From Pseudomonas beijingensis (GTDB taxonomy: Bacteria; Pseudomonadota; Gammaproteobacteria; Pseudomonadales; Pseudomonadaceae): a stretch of DNA of 64,000 bases. Below the pieces are notes generated by a model that saw nothing but the letters and a program-made list of their open reading frames with translations, searched no databases and was not told the origin of the DNA. The stretch is taken from assembly GCF_030687295.1 (NCBI RefSeq), contig NZ_CP117425.1, positions 372,001-436,000 of the forward strand, in the 5' to 3' direction. The translations under genes were made by a program, and so were the position numbers. The first letter of the stretch is position 1. Each line of letters opens with the position of its first letter. This document shows, one piece after another, positions 48,265 through 60,872 of the stretch.

Positions 48265-48546
48265 ATGGCTCTTACTAAAGACCAACTGATCGGCGATTTG
48301 GCTGAAGCTGTAGACGCACCAAAAGCTACCGTGCGTGCGCTGCTGGACCAACTGGGCCAAATCGTGGCTGATCAGCTGGAAAATGGCGGCGAAATCACTC
48401 TGCCAGGTGTTGGCAAGCTGAAAGTCACCGAGCGTCCTGCCCGTACCGGCCGTAACCCTTCGACTGGCGCTGCCATCGAAATCGCTGCCAAGAAAGTGAT
48501 CAAGCTGGTTGTGGCCAAAGGCCTGACCGACGCGGTCAACAAGTAA
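48265..48546 (+). CDS. hupN: HU-type nucleoid protein (HupN-like)
   Basis: The 93-residue protein starts MALTKDQLIGDLAEAVDAPK and has the DNA-binding arm GVGKLKVTERPARTGRNPSTG, ending with VVAKGLTDAVNK. It differs from pseudomonad HupA and HupB and fits the third paralogue, HupN; that choice is by exclusion. ATG 48265 has a strong GGAAGGA site; the longer frame upstream is not coding. A strong terminator follows. Confidence 0.85.
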   Translation: MALTKDQLIGDLAEAVDAPKATVRALLDQLGQIVADQLENGGEITLPGVGKLKVTERPARTGRNPSTGAAIEIAAKKVIKLVVAKGLTDAVNK

Positions 48547-48555
48547 GACCGCTGT

Positions 48556-48595
48556 AAAAAAACCGTGCCTCGGAGCGATCCGGGCACGGTTTTTT
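48556..48595 (+). terminator. Terminator of the HU gene
   Basis: ACCGTGCC and GGGCACGGT pair around a 12-base loop and are followed by TTTTT. Seven A before the stem make it potentially bidirectional. Confidence 0.92.
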
Positions 48596-48634
48596 ATTGC
48601 CTTGGAAAAAGTGGCCCTGTGGCGAGGGGATTTT

Positions 48635-48719
48635 GTGGGAGCAAGGCTTGCCCGCGACACAGGCGATGCGATCTTTCTGAAACCGAGTCGCTTTCATCGC
48701 GGGCAAGCCTTGCTCCCAC
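48635..48719. repeat. REPIN (CTTGCCCGCGA variant)
   Basis: Both arms are the GGCTTGCCCGCGA type. A single GTGGCGAGGGGA half-element precedes it at 48619, like the outer arm at 2693. Confidence 0.9.
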
Positions 48720-48734
48720 TGGCCGTGCTCCCAC

Positions 48735-49757
48735 TCAGCCCTTGCGAACCCAACGCGACTGGCGCCACGCCTGCTGCTGTGCCTCGGACTGAAAGGTCCA
48801 GGCCACGAATCGACTCTGCTTCTGGCCCTGGGACATCTCTACCACCTGGCTGTGCAGCGCCCCGGCCTTTTTCAGTGCGGCCTGAATCGCCGGCAGATTC
48901 GATGCCTTCGACACCAGGGTGCTGAACCACAGCACTTGCCCTGCCACCTGCGCGCTCTCGCCGATCAGTTGCGTCACGAACCGGGCTTCCCCACCCTCGC
49001 ACCACAACTCTGCGGCCTGACCGCCAAAATTCAGCACCGGCAGCTTGCGCTTCGGGTCGGCCTTGCCCAGCGCCCGCCACTTGCGCTGGCTGCCCTTGGT
49101 GGCTTCCTCCAGGGAGGCGTGAAACGGTGGATTGCACATCGTCAGGTCGAACCGTTCGCCGTCTTCCAGCAGACCCAACAGGATCTGTTTGCGGTTGGCT
49201 TGCTGGCGCAACTGGATGGCTTTGTTCAGGCCATTGGCTTGGACGATGGCCTTGGCCGAGGCGATGGCGGTCGGGTCGATCTCGGAGCCGAGGAAGTGCC
49301 AGCGGTAGTCGCTGTACCCGATCAGCGGATAGACGCAGTTGGCACCCGTGCCGATGTCCAGCACCTTCACGGCCGCCCCGCGGGGGATTTCACCGTCGTT
49401 GTGGCGGGCGAGCAAATCGGCGAGGAAGTGCACATAGTCCGCACGACCTGGCACCGGCGGGCACAGATAATCGGCCGGGATATCCCAGTGGGCGATGCCG
49501 TAAAAGGATTTGAGCAGCGCCCGATTGAACACCCGCACGGCTTCGGGGCTGGCAAAGTCGATGCTTTCCTTGCCGTAGGGGTTGATGATCACGAACTTGG
49601 CCAATTCAGGCGTGGACTTGATCAACGCGGGGAAGTCATAGCGGCCCTGGTGACGGTTACGCGGGTGCAGGCTGGCCTTCTCCCGCGGCGCCACGGGTTT
49701 GGCCTCGGCGGGCTTGGGCTTCTGGCGGGCAGGTTTTGGGGAGCGAGGGGCAGTCAT
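48735..49757 (-). CDS. rlmF: 23S rRNA adenine-1618 N6-methyltransferase
   Basis: RlmF methylates A1618 of 23S rRNA. The 340-residue protein has a basic N-terminus ([17 protein letters not shown]), then [17 protein letters not shown], the SAM motif [16 protein letters not shown] and the catalytic [10 protein letters not shown] 49757 begins the conserved part; upstream in-frame codons lead into REPIN sequence. Confidence 0.94.
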   Translation of the reverse strand: MTAPRSPKPARQKPKPAEAKPVAPREKASLHPRNRHQGRYDFPALIKSTPELAKFVIINPYGKESIDFASPEAVRVFNRALLKSFYGIAHWDIPADYLCPPVPGRADYVHFLADLLARHNDGEIPRGAAVKVLDIGTGANCVYPLIGYSDYRWHFLGSEIDPTAIASAKAIVQANGLNKAIQLRQQANRKQILLGLLEDGERFDLTMCNPPFHASLEEATKGSQRKWRALGKADPKRKLPVLNFGGQAAELWCEGGEARFVTQLIGESAQVAGQVLWFSTLVSKASNLPAIQAALKKAGALHSQVVEMSQGQKQSRFVAWTFQSEAQQQAWRQSRWVRKG

Positions 49758-49851
49758 GGGCGGGTCGATTCGGGGAGGGTTCAAAAAGTGGCGGGTATTG
49801 TCCCACATCCAGCCCTTGTGAACCCAACTGCAACGTCCAACACTATCTACT

Positions 49852-49938
49852 GTGGGAGCGAGCTTGCTCGCGATGGCGGCGTTACATTCAACATAGTGCA
49901 AGCTGACCCACCGTCATCGCGAGCAAGCTCGCTCCCAC
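49852..49938. repeat. REPIN
   Basis: A complete inverted REP pair between the valS terminator and rlmF. Confidence 0.93.
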
Positions 49939-49972
49939 AGGGGACCTCATTGGTTGTAAGAAAGTGCCATGC

Positions 49973-50003
49973 AGAAAAAAGGAGGCCACCAAGGCCTCCT
50001 TCT
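49973..50003 (-). terminator. Terminator of valS
   Basis: GGAGGCC and GGCCTCC pair around a loop of six bases; reading the minus strand the stem ends in TTTTTT. Confidence 0.92.
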
Positions 50004-50020
50004 TCTGTTGCGAACCGCCG

Positions 50021-52867
50021 TTACAGGCTGGAGATCCGCCCATGCTGCTCGGCCAGCTTACCCAGGGCCTGTTCGGCCTCGGCCAGTTTGGCCCGTTCCT
50101 TCTCGATGACTTCGGCCGGCGCCTTGTCGACGAAGCCGGCGTTGGACAGCTTGCCGCCGACCCGCTGCACTTCACCCTTCAGACGCAGGATTTCCTTGTC
50201 CAGGCGCGCCAGTTCGGCGGCCTTGTCGATCAGGCCGGCCATCGGCACCAGCACTTCCATCTCGCCGACCAGGGCGGTGGCCGACAGGGGGGCTTCTTCG
50301 CCGGCGGCCAGCACCGTCACCGATTCGAGCTTCGCCAGCTTCTTGAGCAGCGCTTCGTTTTCGTTGAGGCGGCGCAGGTCTTCGGCGCTGGCATTCTTCA
50401 GGAACAGGGTCAGCGGCTTGCCCGGGCCGATGTTCATTTCGGCGCGGATGTTGCGCAGGCCCAGCATGAAGGTCTTGAGCCATTCGATGTCGTCCTCGGC
50501 CGCCGGATCGATGCGGGTCTCGTTGGCCACCGGCCACGGTTGCAGCATGATCGTCTTGCCTTGGATGCCCGCCAGCGGTGCGATGCGCTGCCAGATTTCC
50601 TCGGTGATGAACGGCATGAACGGATGCGCCAGGCGCAGGGCCACTTCCAGCACGCGCACCAGAGTGCGACGGGTGCCGCGCTGGCGCTCGACCGGTGCGT
50701 TTTCGTCCCACAGCACAGGCTTGGACAGTTCCAGGTACCAGTCGCAGTACTGGTTCCAGATGAACTCGTACAAGGCTTGTGCCGCCAGGTCGAAACGGAA
50801 CTGATCGAGCTGGCGGGTCACTTCGGCTTCGGTGCGCTGCAACTGGGAAATGATCCAGCGATCGGCCAGGGTCAGCTCATAGGCCTCGCCGTTCTGGCCG
50901 CAGTCTTCGCCTTTATCCAGCACGTAGCGCGCGGCGTTCCAGATCTTGTTGCAGAAGTTGCGGTAGCCTTCGACGCGGCCCATGTCGAACTTGATGTCGC
51001 GACCGGTAGACGCCAGCGAGCAGAAGGTGAAACGCAGGGCATCGGTGCCGTAGCTGGCGATGCCCTCGGCGAATTCTTCGCGGGTGGCCTTCTCGATCTT
51101 CTTCGCCAGTTTCGGCTGCATCAGGCCGGAGGTGCGTTTCTGTACCAGGGTTTCCAGGTCGATGCCGTCGATGATGTCCAGCGGGTCGAGGACGTTGCCC
51201 TTGGACTTGGACATCTTCTGGCCCTGGCCGTCGCGCACCAGACCGTGGACGTAGACCGTCTTGAATGGTACTTGTGGCGTACCGTCTTCGTTTTTCATCA
51301 AGTGCATGGTCATCATGATCATCCGGGCGACCCAGAAGAAAATGATGTCGAAGCCGGTGACCAGCACGTCGGTGGAGTGGAATTTCTTCAGGAACTCGGT
51401 CTGCTGCGGCCAGCCCAGGGTCGAGAAGGTCCACAGGCCCGAGCTGAACCAGGTGTCGAGGACGTCGTTGTCCTGAGCCAGGGCCACGTCCGGACCGAGG
51501 TTGTGCTTGGCGCGGACTTCGGCTTCATCGCGGCCGACATAGACCTTGCCCGACTCGTCGTACCAGGCCGGAATGCGATGACCCCACCACAGCTGACGGC
51601 TGATGCACCAATCCTGGATGTCGCGCATCCACGAGAAATACATGTTCTCGTATTGCTTGGGCACGAACTGGATGCGGCCGTCTTCCACGGCGGCAATGGC
51701 CGGCTCGGCCAGCGGTTTGGTGGACACGTACCACTGGTCGGTCAGCCACGGCTCGATGATGGTGCCGGAGCGGTCGCCTTTCGGGACTTTCAGGGCGTGA
51801 TCGTCGAAGCTGACCAGCAGGCCGGCGGCTTCGAACGCCGCGACGATCTGCTTGCGCGCTTCGAAGCGGTCCAGGCCGGCGTATTCGGCCGGGATCTGGC
51901 CGTCGACGCTTTCGTTCAGCGTGCCATCGAGGTTGAACGCCTGGGCGGCCGGCAAGACATTGGCGTTCTTGTCGAAGATGTTCAGCAGCGGCAGGTTGTG
52001 GCGCTTGCCAACTTCGTAGTCGTTGAAATCGTGGGCCGGGGTGATTTTCACACAGCCGGTGCCGAATTCCGGGTCGCAGTAGTCATCGCCGATGATCGGG
52101 ATGCGCCGGCCAACCAGAGGCAGTTCGACGAACTTGCCGATCAGCGCCTGGTAGCGCTCATCGTTCGGGTTCACCGCGACGGCGGAGTCACCCAGCATGG
52201 TTTCCGGACGCGTGGTGGCAACGATCAGGTAATCCTTGCCTTCGGCGGTCTTGGCACCGTCGGCCAGGGGGTACTTCAAGTTCCACAGAAAACCTTTCTC
52301 GTCGTGGTTCTCCACTTCGAGGTCGGAAATGGCCGTGTGCAACTTGGTGTCCCAGTTGACCAGGCGCTTGCCGCGATAGATCAGGCCGTCTTCATGCAGG
52401 CGCACGAAGGCTTCCTTCACCGCTTCCGAAAGCCCGTCATCCATGGTGAAGCGCTCGCGGCTCCAGTCCACGGACGAGCCGAGGCGACGGATCTGGCGGC
52501 TGATGTTGCCACCGGATTCGTCTTTCCATTCCCAGACTTTCTCGAGGAATTTCTCGCGACCCAGGTCATGGCGATTCTGGCCTTGGGCTTCGAGGCGGCG
52601 TTCCACCAGCATCTGCGTGGCGATACCGGCGTGGTCGGTGCCCGGCTGCCACAAGGTGTTGCGACCTTGCATGCGACGGAAACGGATCAAGGCGTCCATG
52701 ATCGCGTTGTTGAAACCGTGGCCCATGTGCAGGCTGCCGGTGACGTTCGGCGGCGGGATCATGATGGTGTAGGAATCGCCCGCGCCTTGCGGAGCGAAAT
52801 AATTCTCGGACTCCCAGGTGTTGTACCAGGAAGTTTCAATGGCGTGCGGCTGGTAGGTCTTATCCAT
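50021..52867 (-). CDS. valS: Valyl-tRNA synthetase
   Basis: ValS charges tRNA-Val and edits threonine. The 948-residue class I enzyme has HMGH at residues 47-50 ([14 protein letters not shown]), the editing-domain segments ([17 protein letters not shown]), KMSKSKGN, and a C-terminal coiled-coil arm ([17 protein letters not shown]). The length is normal. It is followed in the same direction by a terminator and is separated from the upstream holC group by a REPIN. Confidence 0.98.
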   Translation of the reverse strand: MDKTYQPHAIETSWYNTWESENYFAPQGAGDSYTIMIPPPNVTGSLHMGHGFNNAIMDALIRFRRMQGRNTLWQPGTDHAGIATQMLVERRLEAQGQNRHDLGREKFLEKVWEWKDESGGNISRQIRRLGSSVDWSRERFTMDDGLSEAVKEAFVRLHEDGLIYRGKRLVNWDTKLHTAISDLEVENHDEKGFLWNLKYPLADGAKTAEGKDYLIVATTRPETMLGDSAVAVNPNDERYQALIGKFVELPLVGRRIPIIGDDYCDPEFGTGCVKITPAHDFNDYEVGKRHNLPLLNIFDKNANVLPAAQAFNLDGTLNESVDGQIPAEYAGLDRFEARKQIVAAFEAAGLLVSFDDHALKVPKGDRSGTIIEPWLTDQWYVSTKPLAEPAIAAVEDGRIQFVPKQYENMYFSWMRDIQDWCISRQLWWGHRIPAWYDESGKVYVGRDEAEVRAKHNLGPDVALAQDNDVLDTWFSSGLWTFSTLGWPQQTEFLKKFHSTDVLVTGFDIIFFWVARMIMMTMHLMKNEDGTPQVPFKTVYVHGLVRDGQGQKMSKSKGNVLDPLDIIDGIDLETLVQKRTSGLMQPKLAKKIEKATREEFAEGIASYGTDALRFTFCSLASTGRDIKFDMGRVEGYRNFCNKIWNAARYVLDKGEDCGQNGEAYELTLADRWIISQLQRTEAEVTRQLDQFRFDLAAQALYEFIWNQYCDWYLELSKPVLWDENAPVERQRGTRRTLVRVLEVALRLAHPFMPFITEEIWQRIAPLAGIQGKTIMLQPWPVANETRIDPAAEDDIEWLKTFMLGLRNIRAEMNIGPGKPLTLFLKNASAEDLRRLNENEALLKKLAKLESVTVLAAGEEAPLSATALVGEMEVLVPMAGLIDKAAELARLDKEILRLKGEVQRVGGKLSNAGFVDKAPAEVIEKERAKLAEAEQALGKLAEQHGRISSL

Positions 52868-52986
52868 GCGCGGCGGGACCCTATTGGCATTTATTCAGGA
52901 AAAGCCGGGAAGTATAGCGGGCGGGGCTGGTGCAAGCCACAAGCTGCGAGCGGCTAGTCGGGCATATGTGTGGGTACTGTGAACCT

Positions 52987-53074
52987 GTGGGAGCGAGCTT
53001 GCTCGCGATAGCGGTGGTTCAGCCTGCACCGATATTGGATGTGCCGGCCCCATCGCGAGCAAGCTCGCTCCCAC
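52987..53074. repeat. REPIN
   Basis: A complete inverted REP pair between the small hypothetical gene and valS. Confidence 0.93.
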
Positions 53075-53103
53075 AGGAAGTGCATTCAGTCAGGCGTCCA
53101 GTG

Positions 53104-53469
53104 TTATTCGTACTGGCTCAACAACCGCTCCATCCGCGCATCCAGCCGGCGCTTGATCTCGGTTTCGATGTGTGGGGCGAAGTCGTCGATGACGTCTTGC
53201 AGGATCAACTGCGCCGCAGCACGCAATTCACTGTCCAGGTGCAGCAGGGCGTCGGGGCCTTTGGCTTCGGCCTTGGCGGCAGGTTCGGGTTCCGGCTGGC
53301 CGTTGATCGGATCGAACAGCAGGGGAATCTGCTCGTCATGCACCGGCTCGTGCACGACCGTGTCGGTCAGCAGCGGCGGTTGCAGGTTGTCGTCGCCGAG
53401 CAGTTGGCGGATCGACTCGAGGTCATCCAGCAGGTGTGTGGGCTTTTGTGGCGATTTTGGAGTGTCCAT
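53104..53469 (-). CDS. Conserved hypothetical protein between holC and valS
   Basis: The 121-residue protein starts MDTPKSPQKPTHLLDDLESI, is acidic and Pro/Glu-rich in the middle (residues 40-75), and ends in an amphipathic helical part (LDSELRAAAQLILQDVIDDF). It has no signal peptide or membrane helix. It is 8 bases downstream of holC, so the two are co-transcribed. Pseudomonads usually have such a gene here; its function is unknown, and a link with the polymerase chi subunit is only positional. Confidence 0.8.
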   Translation of the reverse strand: MDTPKSPQKPTHLLDDLESIRQLLGDDNLQPPLLTDTVVHEPVHDEQIPLLFDPINGQPEPEPAAKAEAKGPDALLHLDSELRAAAQLILQDVIDDFAPHIETEIKRRLDARMERLLSQYE

Positions 53470-53477
53470 CGTAGGGC

Positions 53478-53906
53478 TCAGAGTCGCTGTAAACGGTGGT
53501 CTTGCAGAGGATAGCCCTGTTCGCGGTAGAAACGGAAACTCTCCCGCGCGGCTTGTCGGCTGGCCGGGTCTTCCACCACCACTTCCGCCACGCGGGCGAA
53601 GCGCTGGGCAAAGGCCGGTACTTTCAGGTCGAGGTTGACCAGCAGGTCCTGGTGCTGACCGCAGTCATCCCCCAGCCCCAGCACGATCAGCCCCTCGGGT
53701 TCGCTTTCGGCCGGGCCGTGGGGCACGAAGCTCTCGCCCTTGAACGCCCACAGGCGTGCGTCCAGGTCCTCGCGCTGGGCAGCATCGCTGCAATGCAGGT
53801 AGATGCGGTGCCCCATGCGCCAGGCCTTATCGGTGAGCTTGCAGGCGAAATCCAGCCGCGCCGACGGATCGGCGCTGGGCAGGATATAGAAATCGACTTT
53901 GGTCAT
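53478..53906 (-). CDS. holC: DNA polymerase III chi subunit
   Basis: Chi links the clamp loader to SSB. The 142-residue product starts MTKVDFYILPSADPSARLDF and has CKLTDKAWRMGHRIYLHCSD and LWAFKGESFVPHG, all typical. ATG 53906 begins the family part. It lies 60 bases downstream of pepA, the usual pepA-holC-valS order. Confidence 0.95.
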   Translation of the reverse strand: MTKVDFYILPSADPSARLDFACKLTDKAWRMGHRIYLHCSDAAQREDLDARLWAFKGESFVPHGPAESEPEGLIVLGLGDDCGQHQDLLVNLDLKVPAFAQRFARVAEVVVEDPASRQAARESFRFYREQGYPLQDHRLQRL

Positions 53907-53966
53907 TGCGGTTCCTGAGCCGTCGATGACGCCACCCGAGGGCAACGCCAACGACGGTCATTGGTA

Positions 53967-55770
<1,804 letters not shown>

Positions 55771-56892
55771 TTGATCGTCTTTCGTTATCTATCCCGCGAA
55801 GTCCTGTTGACCCTGAGCGCAGTGAGCGCTGTGCTGTTGGTCATCATCATGAGCGGACGCTTCATCAAATACCTTGCCCAGGCGGCCTCCGGCGCCCTGG
55901 ATCCGGGCTCCCTGTTCCTGATCATGGGGTTCCGCCTGCCGGGCTTCTTGCAGTTGATCTTGCCGCTGGGGTTGTTCCTCGGCATTTTGCTGGCTTATGG
56001 GCGCTTGTACCTGGACAGCGAAATGACCGTGCTGTCGGCCACCGGCATGAGCCAGCAACGCCTGTTTCGCATGACCCTGTTCCCGGCCACACTGGTGGCG
56101 CTGGTGGTGGCCTGGCTGAGCCTGAGCCTGTCGCCCCAGGGCGCCAACCAGTTCCAACTGCTGATCAACCAGCAGGACGCCATGACCGAATTCGACACCC
56201 TGGTGCCAGGGCGTTTCCAGGCCCTGCGCGACGGCACGCGGGTGACCTACACCGAACAGCTCTCGGATGACCGGATCGACCTGGGTGGCGTCTTCATTAC
56301 GCAAAAGAACTTGTCTTCGGACACCAAGAAGGACCGTGGCATTTCCGTGCTGGTGGCCGAGAAGGGGCGGCAGGAAATCAGCCCCGAAGGCAACCGCTAC
56401 CTGATCCTGGAAAACGGCTATCGCTACGACGGCAAGCCGGGGCAGGCCGATTACCGGGCCATCAAGTACGACACCTATGGCGTGCTGCTGCCCAAGCCCG
56501 AAGTCAGCGAGGAAGTTACCGACCGCGACGCCATGTCTACCGCCAGCCTGCTGGGCAACAAAGACATTCGTGCCCGCACCGAGCTGCAATGGCGCCTGTC
56601 GTTGCCGCTGCTGGTGTTCATCGTGACCCTCATGGCGGTGCCGCTGTCGCGGGTCAACCCGCGCCAGGGCCGCTTCCTCAAGCTGCTGCCGGCGATTCTC
56701 CTGTATATGGCTTACCTGACCATCCTGATTTCCGCTCGCGGCGCCTTGGAGAAGGGCAAGATTCCGCCAACACTGGGCTTGTGGTGGGTGCATGGCATCT
56801 TCCTGGCCATCGGCCTGGGGCTGCTCTATTGGGAGCCACTGCGCCTGAAGCTGGCCAGCCGTCGCGGCGCGTTGGAGGTGGCCCGTGGTTAA
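55771..56892 (+). CDS. lptF: LPS export permease LptF
   Basis: LptF and LptG form the inner-membrane core that extracts LPS for the Lpt bridge. The 373-residue product starts with TTG 55771 (IVFRYLSREVLLTLS), 8 bases after GGAG; the GTG at 55762 would sit on that site. It has three N-terminal and three C-terminal helices around a periplasmic jellyroll. Its stop overlaps lptG by 8 bases. Confidence 0.95.
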   Translation: MIVFRYLSREVLLTLSAVSAVLLVIIMSGRFIKYLAQAASGALDPGSLFLIMGFRLPGFLQLILPLGLFLGILLAYGRLYLDSEMTVLSATGMSQQRLFRMTLFPATLVALVVAWLSLSLSPQGANQFQLLINQQDAMTEFDTLVPGRFQALRDGTRVTYTEQLSDDRIDLGGVFITQKNLSSDTKKDRGISVLVAEKGRQEISPEGNRYLILENGYRYDGKPGQADYRAIKYDTYGVLLPKPEVSEEVTDRDAMSTASLLGNKDIRARTELQWRLSLPLLVFIVTLMAVPLSRVNPRQGRFLKLLPAILLYMAYLTILISARGALEKGKIPPTLGLWWVHGIFLAIGLGLLYWEPLRLKLASRRGALEVARG

Positions 56893-57946
56893 ACTCGACC
56901 GCTACATCGGCAGCAGCGTGTTCATGGCGATCCTCGCGGTGTTGGGGATCATCCTTGGCCTGGCGACCCTGTTTGCCTTCATCGATGAAATGAGCGACGT
57001 CAGCGACACCTACACGCTGGCGGACGTGGCGAGCTACGTGCTGCTGACCGCGCCTCGGCGCCTGTACGACATGCTGCCGATGGCGGCGCTGATCGGCTGC
57101 CTGATCGGCCTGGGCAGCCTGGCCAGCAACAGCGAGCTGACCATCATGCGCGCTGCCGGCGTGTCCATTGGTCGGATCGTCTGGGCGGTGATGAAGCCCA
57201 TGCTGGTGCTGATGCTGGTGGGCTTGCTGATCGGCGAATACATCGCCCCGGCCACCGAGAACACCGCCCAGGCCAACCGTTCCCTGGCCCAGGGTGGCGG
57301 TGATGCGCAAAGCGCCAAGCACGGTCTGTGGCACCGCCAGGGCGACGAGTTCATCCACATCAACTCGGTCCAGCCCAACGGCATCCTCTATGGCGTGACC
57401 CGTTATCGCTTCGACGAGCAGCGGCACATGTTGTCGTCGAGCTTCGCCAAGCGCGCCAAATTCGCCGAGGATCACTGGCAGCTGAATGACGTCACCACCA
57501 CCTTGTTCCATGACAAGCGCACCGAGGTGGTCGCCGCCCCACAGGAACGTTGGGACGTGTCGATCAGCCCGCAGTTGCTCAGCACCGTGGTGATGGCACC
57601 GGAGTCCCTGTCGATTACCGGTTTGTGGGGGTATATCCACTACCTGGCGGACCAGGGCCTGAATAACGGTCGCTACTGGCTGGCTTTTTGGGTCAAGGTG
57701 TTGCAGCCGCTGGTCACTGCCGCCCTGGTGTTGATGGCGATTTCCTTCATTTTCGGCCCGCTGCGTTCGGTGACCTTGGGTCAGCGAGTGTTTACCGGCG
57801 TGCTGGTGGGCTTCACCTTCCGCATCGCCCAGGATCTGCTGGGGCCATCGAGCCTGGTGTTCGGTTTCTCGCCACTGTTTGCGGTGCTGGTGCCGGCCGG
57901 TATCTGCGCGTTGGCCGGGCTCTGGCTGTTGCGCCGGGCGGGTTGA
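56885..57946 (+). CDS. lptG: LPS export permease LptG
   Basis: LptG is the partner of LptF. The 353-residue protein starts at GTG 56885 (VKLDRYIGSSVFMAIL), has the same helix-jellyroll-helix plan, and includes the conserved RLYDMLPMAALIGCL and ELTIMRAAGVSIGRI. The overlap with lptF points to coupled translation. Confidence 0.96.
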   Translation: MVKLDRYIGSSVFMAILAVLGIILGLATLFAFIDEMSDVSDTYTLADVASYVLLTAPRRLYDMLPMAALIGCLIGLGSLASNSELTIMRAAGVSIGRIVWAVMKPMLVLMLVGLLIGEYIAPATENTAQANRSLAQGGGDAQSAKHGLWHRQGDEFIHINSVQPNGILYGVTRYRFDEQRHMLSSSFAKRAKFAEDHWQLNDVTTTLFHDKRTEVVAAPQERWDVSISPQLLSTVVMAPESLSITGLWGYIHYLADQGLNNGRYWLAFWVKVLQPLVTAALVLMAISFIFGPLRSVTLGQRVFTGVLVGFTFRIAQDLLGPSSLVFGFSPLFAVLVPAGICALAGLWLLRRAG

Positions 57947-57985
57947 ACACGCACCTGTAGCAGGGGGCTGTGGGAGCAAGGCTAT

Positions 57986-58070
57986 GTGGGAGCAAAGCTT
58001 GCTCGCGACACAGGCGATGCGGTCTTCCAGAAACCGAGGTGGCTGTTTCGCGAGCAAGCTTTGCTCCCAC
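57986..58070. repeat. REPIN (AAAGCTTGCTCGCGA variant)
   Basis: A complete inverted REP pair with GAGCAAAGCTTGCTCGC arms, between lptG and lepA. A truncated GTGGGAGCAAGGCT copy precedes it at about 57970. Confidence 0.9.
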
Positions 58071-58145
58071 TTGCGCGGTGTATCAGGTACAATTCCCGGC
58101 TATTTTTCGGCGGGCCATGCCTGCAGCCTTTTTGAGTGTTGATCC

Positions 58146-59945
58146 GTGAGTGATTTGAGTCATATCCGCAATTTCTCCATCATCGCCCACATTGACCATG
58201 GCAAGTCGACGCTGGCTGATCGCTTCATCCAGATGTGCGGCGGCCTGGCCGAGCGTGAAATGGAAGCCCAGGTCCTGGACTCCATGGACCTCGAGCGTGA
58301 GCGCGGGATCACCATCAAGGCCCACAGCGTTACCCTCTATTACAAGGCCCGCGACGGCGTCACCTATCAGTTGAACTTCATCGATACCCCCGGCCACGTT
58401 GACTTCACCTATGAAGTCAGCCGGTCGCTGGCGGCCTGTGAAGGTGCATTGCTGGTGGTCGATGCCGGCCAGGGCGTCGAGGCCCAGTCGGTTGCCAACT
58501 GCTACACGGCCATCGAACAGGGCCTGGAAGTCATGCCGGTGCTGAACAAGATCGACCTGCCCCAGGCCGATCCGGACCGCGTGAAGGAAGAAATCGAGAA
58601 GATCATCGGTATCGACGCCACCGACGCGGTCACCTGCAGCGCCAAGACCGGCCTGGGCGTGGACGAGGTGCTCGAACGCCTGGTGCACACCATTCCTGCG
58701 CCAACCGGCAACATCGAAGATCCGCTGCAAGCGTTGATCATCGACTCCTGGTTCGACAACTACCTGGGCGTGGTCTCCCTGGTTCGCGTGCGCCACGGCC
58801 GCGTGAAGAAGGGCGACAAGATCCTGGTCAAGTCCACCGGCAAGATCCACCTGGTGGACAGTGTCGGTGTCTTCAACCCGAAACACACCGCCACCGTCGA
58901 CCTGAAGGCCGGTGAAGTGGGCTTCATCATCGCCGGCATCAAGGACATCCACGGGGCGCCGGTCGGTGACACCCTGACCTTGAGCTCCACCCCCGACGTC
59001 GATGTGCTGCCTGGTTTCAAACGCATTCAGCCGCAGGTCTATGCCGGTCTGTTCCCGGTCAGCTCCGACGACTTCGAGGATTTCCGCGAAGCCCTGCAAA
59101 AGCTGACCCTGAACGACTCATCCCTGCAATACACCCCGGAAAGCTCCGACGCCCTGGGCTTCGGCTTCCGGTGCGGGTTCCTGGGCATGTTGCACATGGA
59201 AATCATCCAGGAGCGCCTGGAGCGCGAGTATGACCTGGACCTGATCACCACGGCGCCGACGGTTATTTTCGAGCTGCTGCTCAAGAACGGCGAAACCATC
59301 TACGTCGACAACCCGTCCAAGCTACCGGACCTGTCGGCCATCGAAGACATGCGCGAGCCGATCGTGCGGGCCAACATCCTTGTGCCTCAAGAGCACCTGG
59401 GTAACGTCATTACCCTGTGCATCGAGAAGCGCGGCGTGCAGCACGACATGCTGTTCCTCGGCACGCAGGTCCAGGTGACCTACGACCTGCCGATGAACGA
59501 AGTGGTGCTGGACTTCTTCGACCGTCTCAAATCCACCAGTCGCGGCTATGCTTCGCTGGACTATCATTTCGATCGTTACCAATCGGCTAATCTGGTGAAG
59601 CTGGATGTGCTGATCAACGGTGAGAAAGTCGATGCCCTGGCATTGATCGTGCACCGTGACAACGCGCACTACAAAGGTCGTGCATTGACCGAGAAGATGA
59701 AGGAACTGATTCCGCGGCAGATGTTCGATGTGGCAATCCAGGCCGCCATTGGCGGGCAGATTGTGGCGCGTACAACCGTCAAGGCGCTCAGAAAGAACGT
59801 ATTGGCCAAATGCTACGGCGGCGACGTCAGCCGTAAGCGCAAGCTGTTGGAAAAGCAGAAGGCCGGTAAAAAACGCATGAAGCAGGTCGGTAACGTGGAA
59901 ATTCCACAGGAAGCCTTCCTTGCGGTGCTCAGGTTGGATAGTTAG
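58146..59945 (+). CDS. lepA: Elongation factor 4 (back-translocating GTPase)
   Basis: LepA is a ribosome-associated GTPase important under ionic stress. The 599-residue protein starts at GTG 58146 and has G1 [14 protein letters not shown]3 DTPGHVDF, G4 NKID, and the family C-terminal [20 protein letters not shown]. Five bases separate it from lepB, so both are in one operon. Confidence 0.98.
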   Translation: MSDLSHIRNFSIIAHIDHGKSTLADRFIQMCGGLAEREMEAQVLDSMDLERERGITIKAHSVTLYYKARDGVTYQLNFIDTPGHVDFTYEVSRSLAACEGALLVVDAGQGVEAQSVANCYTAIEQGLEVMPVLNKIDLPQADPDRVKEEIEKIIGIDATDAVTCSAKTGLGVDEVLERLVHTIPAPTGNIEDPLQALIIDSWFDNYLGVVSLVRVRHGRVKKGDKILVKSTGKIHLVDSVGVFNPKHTATVDLKAGEVGFIIAGIKDIHGAPVGDTLTLSSTPDVDVLPGFKRIQPQVYAGLFPVSSDDFEDFREALQKLTLNDSSLQYTPESSDALGFGFRCGFLGMLHMEIIQERLEREYDLDLITTAPTVIFELLLKNGETIYVDNPSKLPDLSAIEDMREPIVRANILVPQEHLGNVITLCIEKRGVQHDMLFLGTQVQVTYDLPMNEVVLDFFDRLKSTSRGYASLDYHFDRYQSANLVKLDVLINGEKVDALALIVHRDNAHYKGRALTEKMKELIPRQMFDVAIQAAIGGQIVARTTVKALRKNVLAKCYGGDVSRKRKLLEKQKAGKKRMKQVGNVEIPQEAFLAVLRLDS

Positions 59946-59950
59946 GTCCT

Positions 59951-60805
59951 ATGTCGCTAAATTTCCCGCTGTTGCTGGTTATCGCCGTGTTTGTCTGCGG
60001 TCTGTTGGCGTTGCTTGATCTGTTGTTCCTGGCGCCTCGGCGCCGGGCGGCCATCGCCTCTTATCAGGGCAGCGTCAGCCAGCCTGATGGTGTGGTGATC
60101 GAAAAGCTCAACAAGGAACCGCTGCTGGTCGAATACGGCAAGTCGTTCTTCCCGGTGCTGTTCATCGTGCTGGTGCTGCGTTCGTTCCTGGTGGAACCGT
60201 TCCAGATCCCGTCCGGTTCGATGAAGCCGACCCTGGACGTGGGCGATTTCATCCTGGTGAACAAGTTCTCCTACGGGATCCGCCTGCCGGTGATCGACAA
60301 GAAAGTCATCGAGGTGGGTGACCCGCAACGCGGCGATGTCATGGTGTTCCGCTTCCCGAGCGATCCGAACGTCAACTACATCAAGCGCGTGGTCGGCCTG
60401 CCGGGCGACACGATCCGCTACACCGCCGACAAGCGTCTGTTCGTCAATGGCGAATCAGTCGCTGAACAGTTGCTCGGCTCCGAGCCGGGTACGCTGGGCA
60501 GTGCCGAACTCTACCGGGAAAAACTCGGCGAGGCCGAACACCTGATCCGCAAGGAAATGAGCCGCTACCGCGCCACGCCGGACCGTTCCTGGACCGTGCC
60601 GGCGGGGCACTATTTCATGATGGGCGACAACCGCGACAACTCCAACGACAGCCGTTACTGGGATGATCCGAACATTCCCAAGGACATGCTGGGCATGGTC
60701 CCGGACCGGAACATCGTCGGCAAGGCCTTTGCAGTCTGGATGAGCTGGCCGGAACCCAAACTCAGTCACCTGCCGAATTTCTCGCGGGTTGGCCTGATCA
60801 AGTAA
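59951..60805 (+). CDS. lepB: Signal peptidase I
   Basis: LepB cleaves Sec/Tat signal peptides at the inner membrane. The 284-residue protein has two N-terminal membrane segments, the catalytic Ser in PSGSMKPTL, the Lys in GDVMVFRFPSDPNVNYIKRVVGLPGD-type box D (KR) and GDNRDNSNDSRYW. It follows lepA by five bases and is followed by a hairpin. Confidence 0.97.
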   Translation: MSLNFPLLLVIAVFVCGLLALLDLLFLAPRRRAAIASYQGSVSQPDGVVIEKLNKEPLLVEYGKSFFPVLFIVLVLRSFLVEPFQIPSGSMKPTLDVGDFILVNKFSYGIRLPVIDKKVIEVGDPQRGDVMVFRFPSDPNVNYIKRVVGLPGDTIRYTADKRLFVNGESVAEQLLGSEPGTLGSAELYREKLGEAEHLIRKEMSRYRATPDRSWTVPAGHYFMMGDNRDNSNDSRYWDDPNIPKDMLGMVPDRNIVGKAFAVWMSWPEPKLSHLPNFSRVGLIK

Positions 60806-60812
60806 TCACACA

Positions 60813-60835
60813 CGGCGCTGTTGAACACAGCGCCG
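60813..60835 (+). terminator. Hairpin after lepB (possible attenuator)
   Basis: CGGCGCTGT and ACAGCGCCG form a perfect 9-base stem with a five-base loop. The T-run is poor (AATGCTTTTC), so it may only attenuate transcription into rnc-era. Confidence 0.6.
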
Positions 60836-60872
60836 AATGCTTTTCTGGAGCCTTACAAGGTTGCCCGGGGGC

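Noticed and set aside
49964..52957. Open frame of 997 codons on the plus strand
   Set aside because: It is antisense to valS, which has full catalytic motifs. High-GC codon use leaves the complementary frame open; the translation has no recognisable domain.
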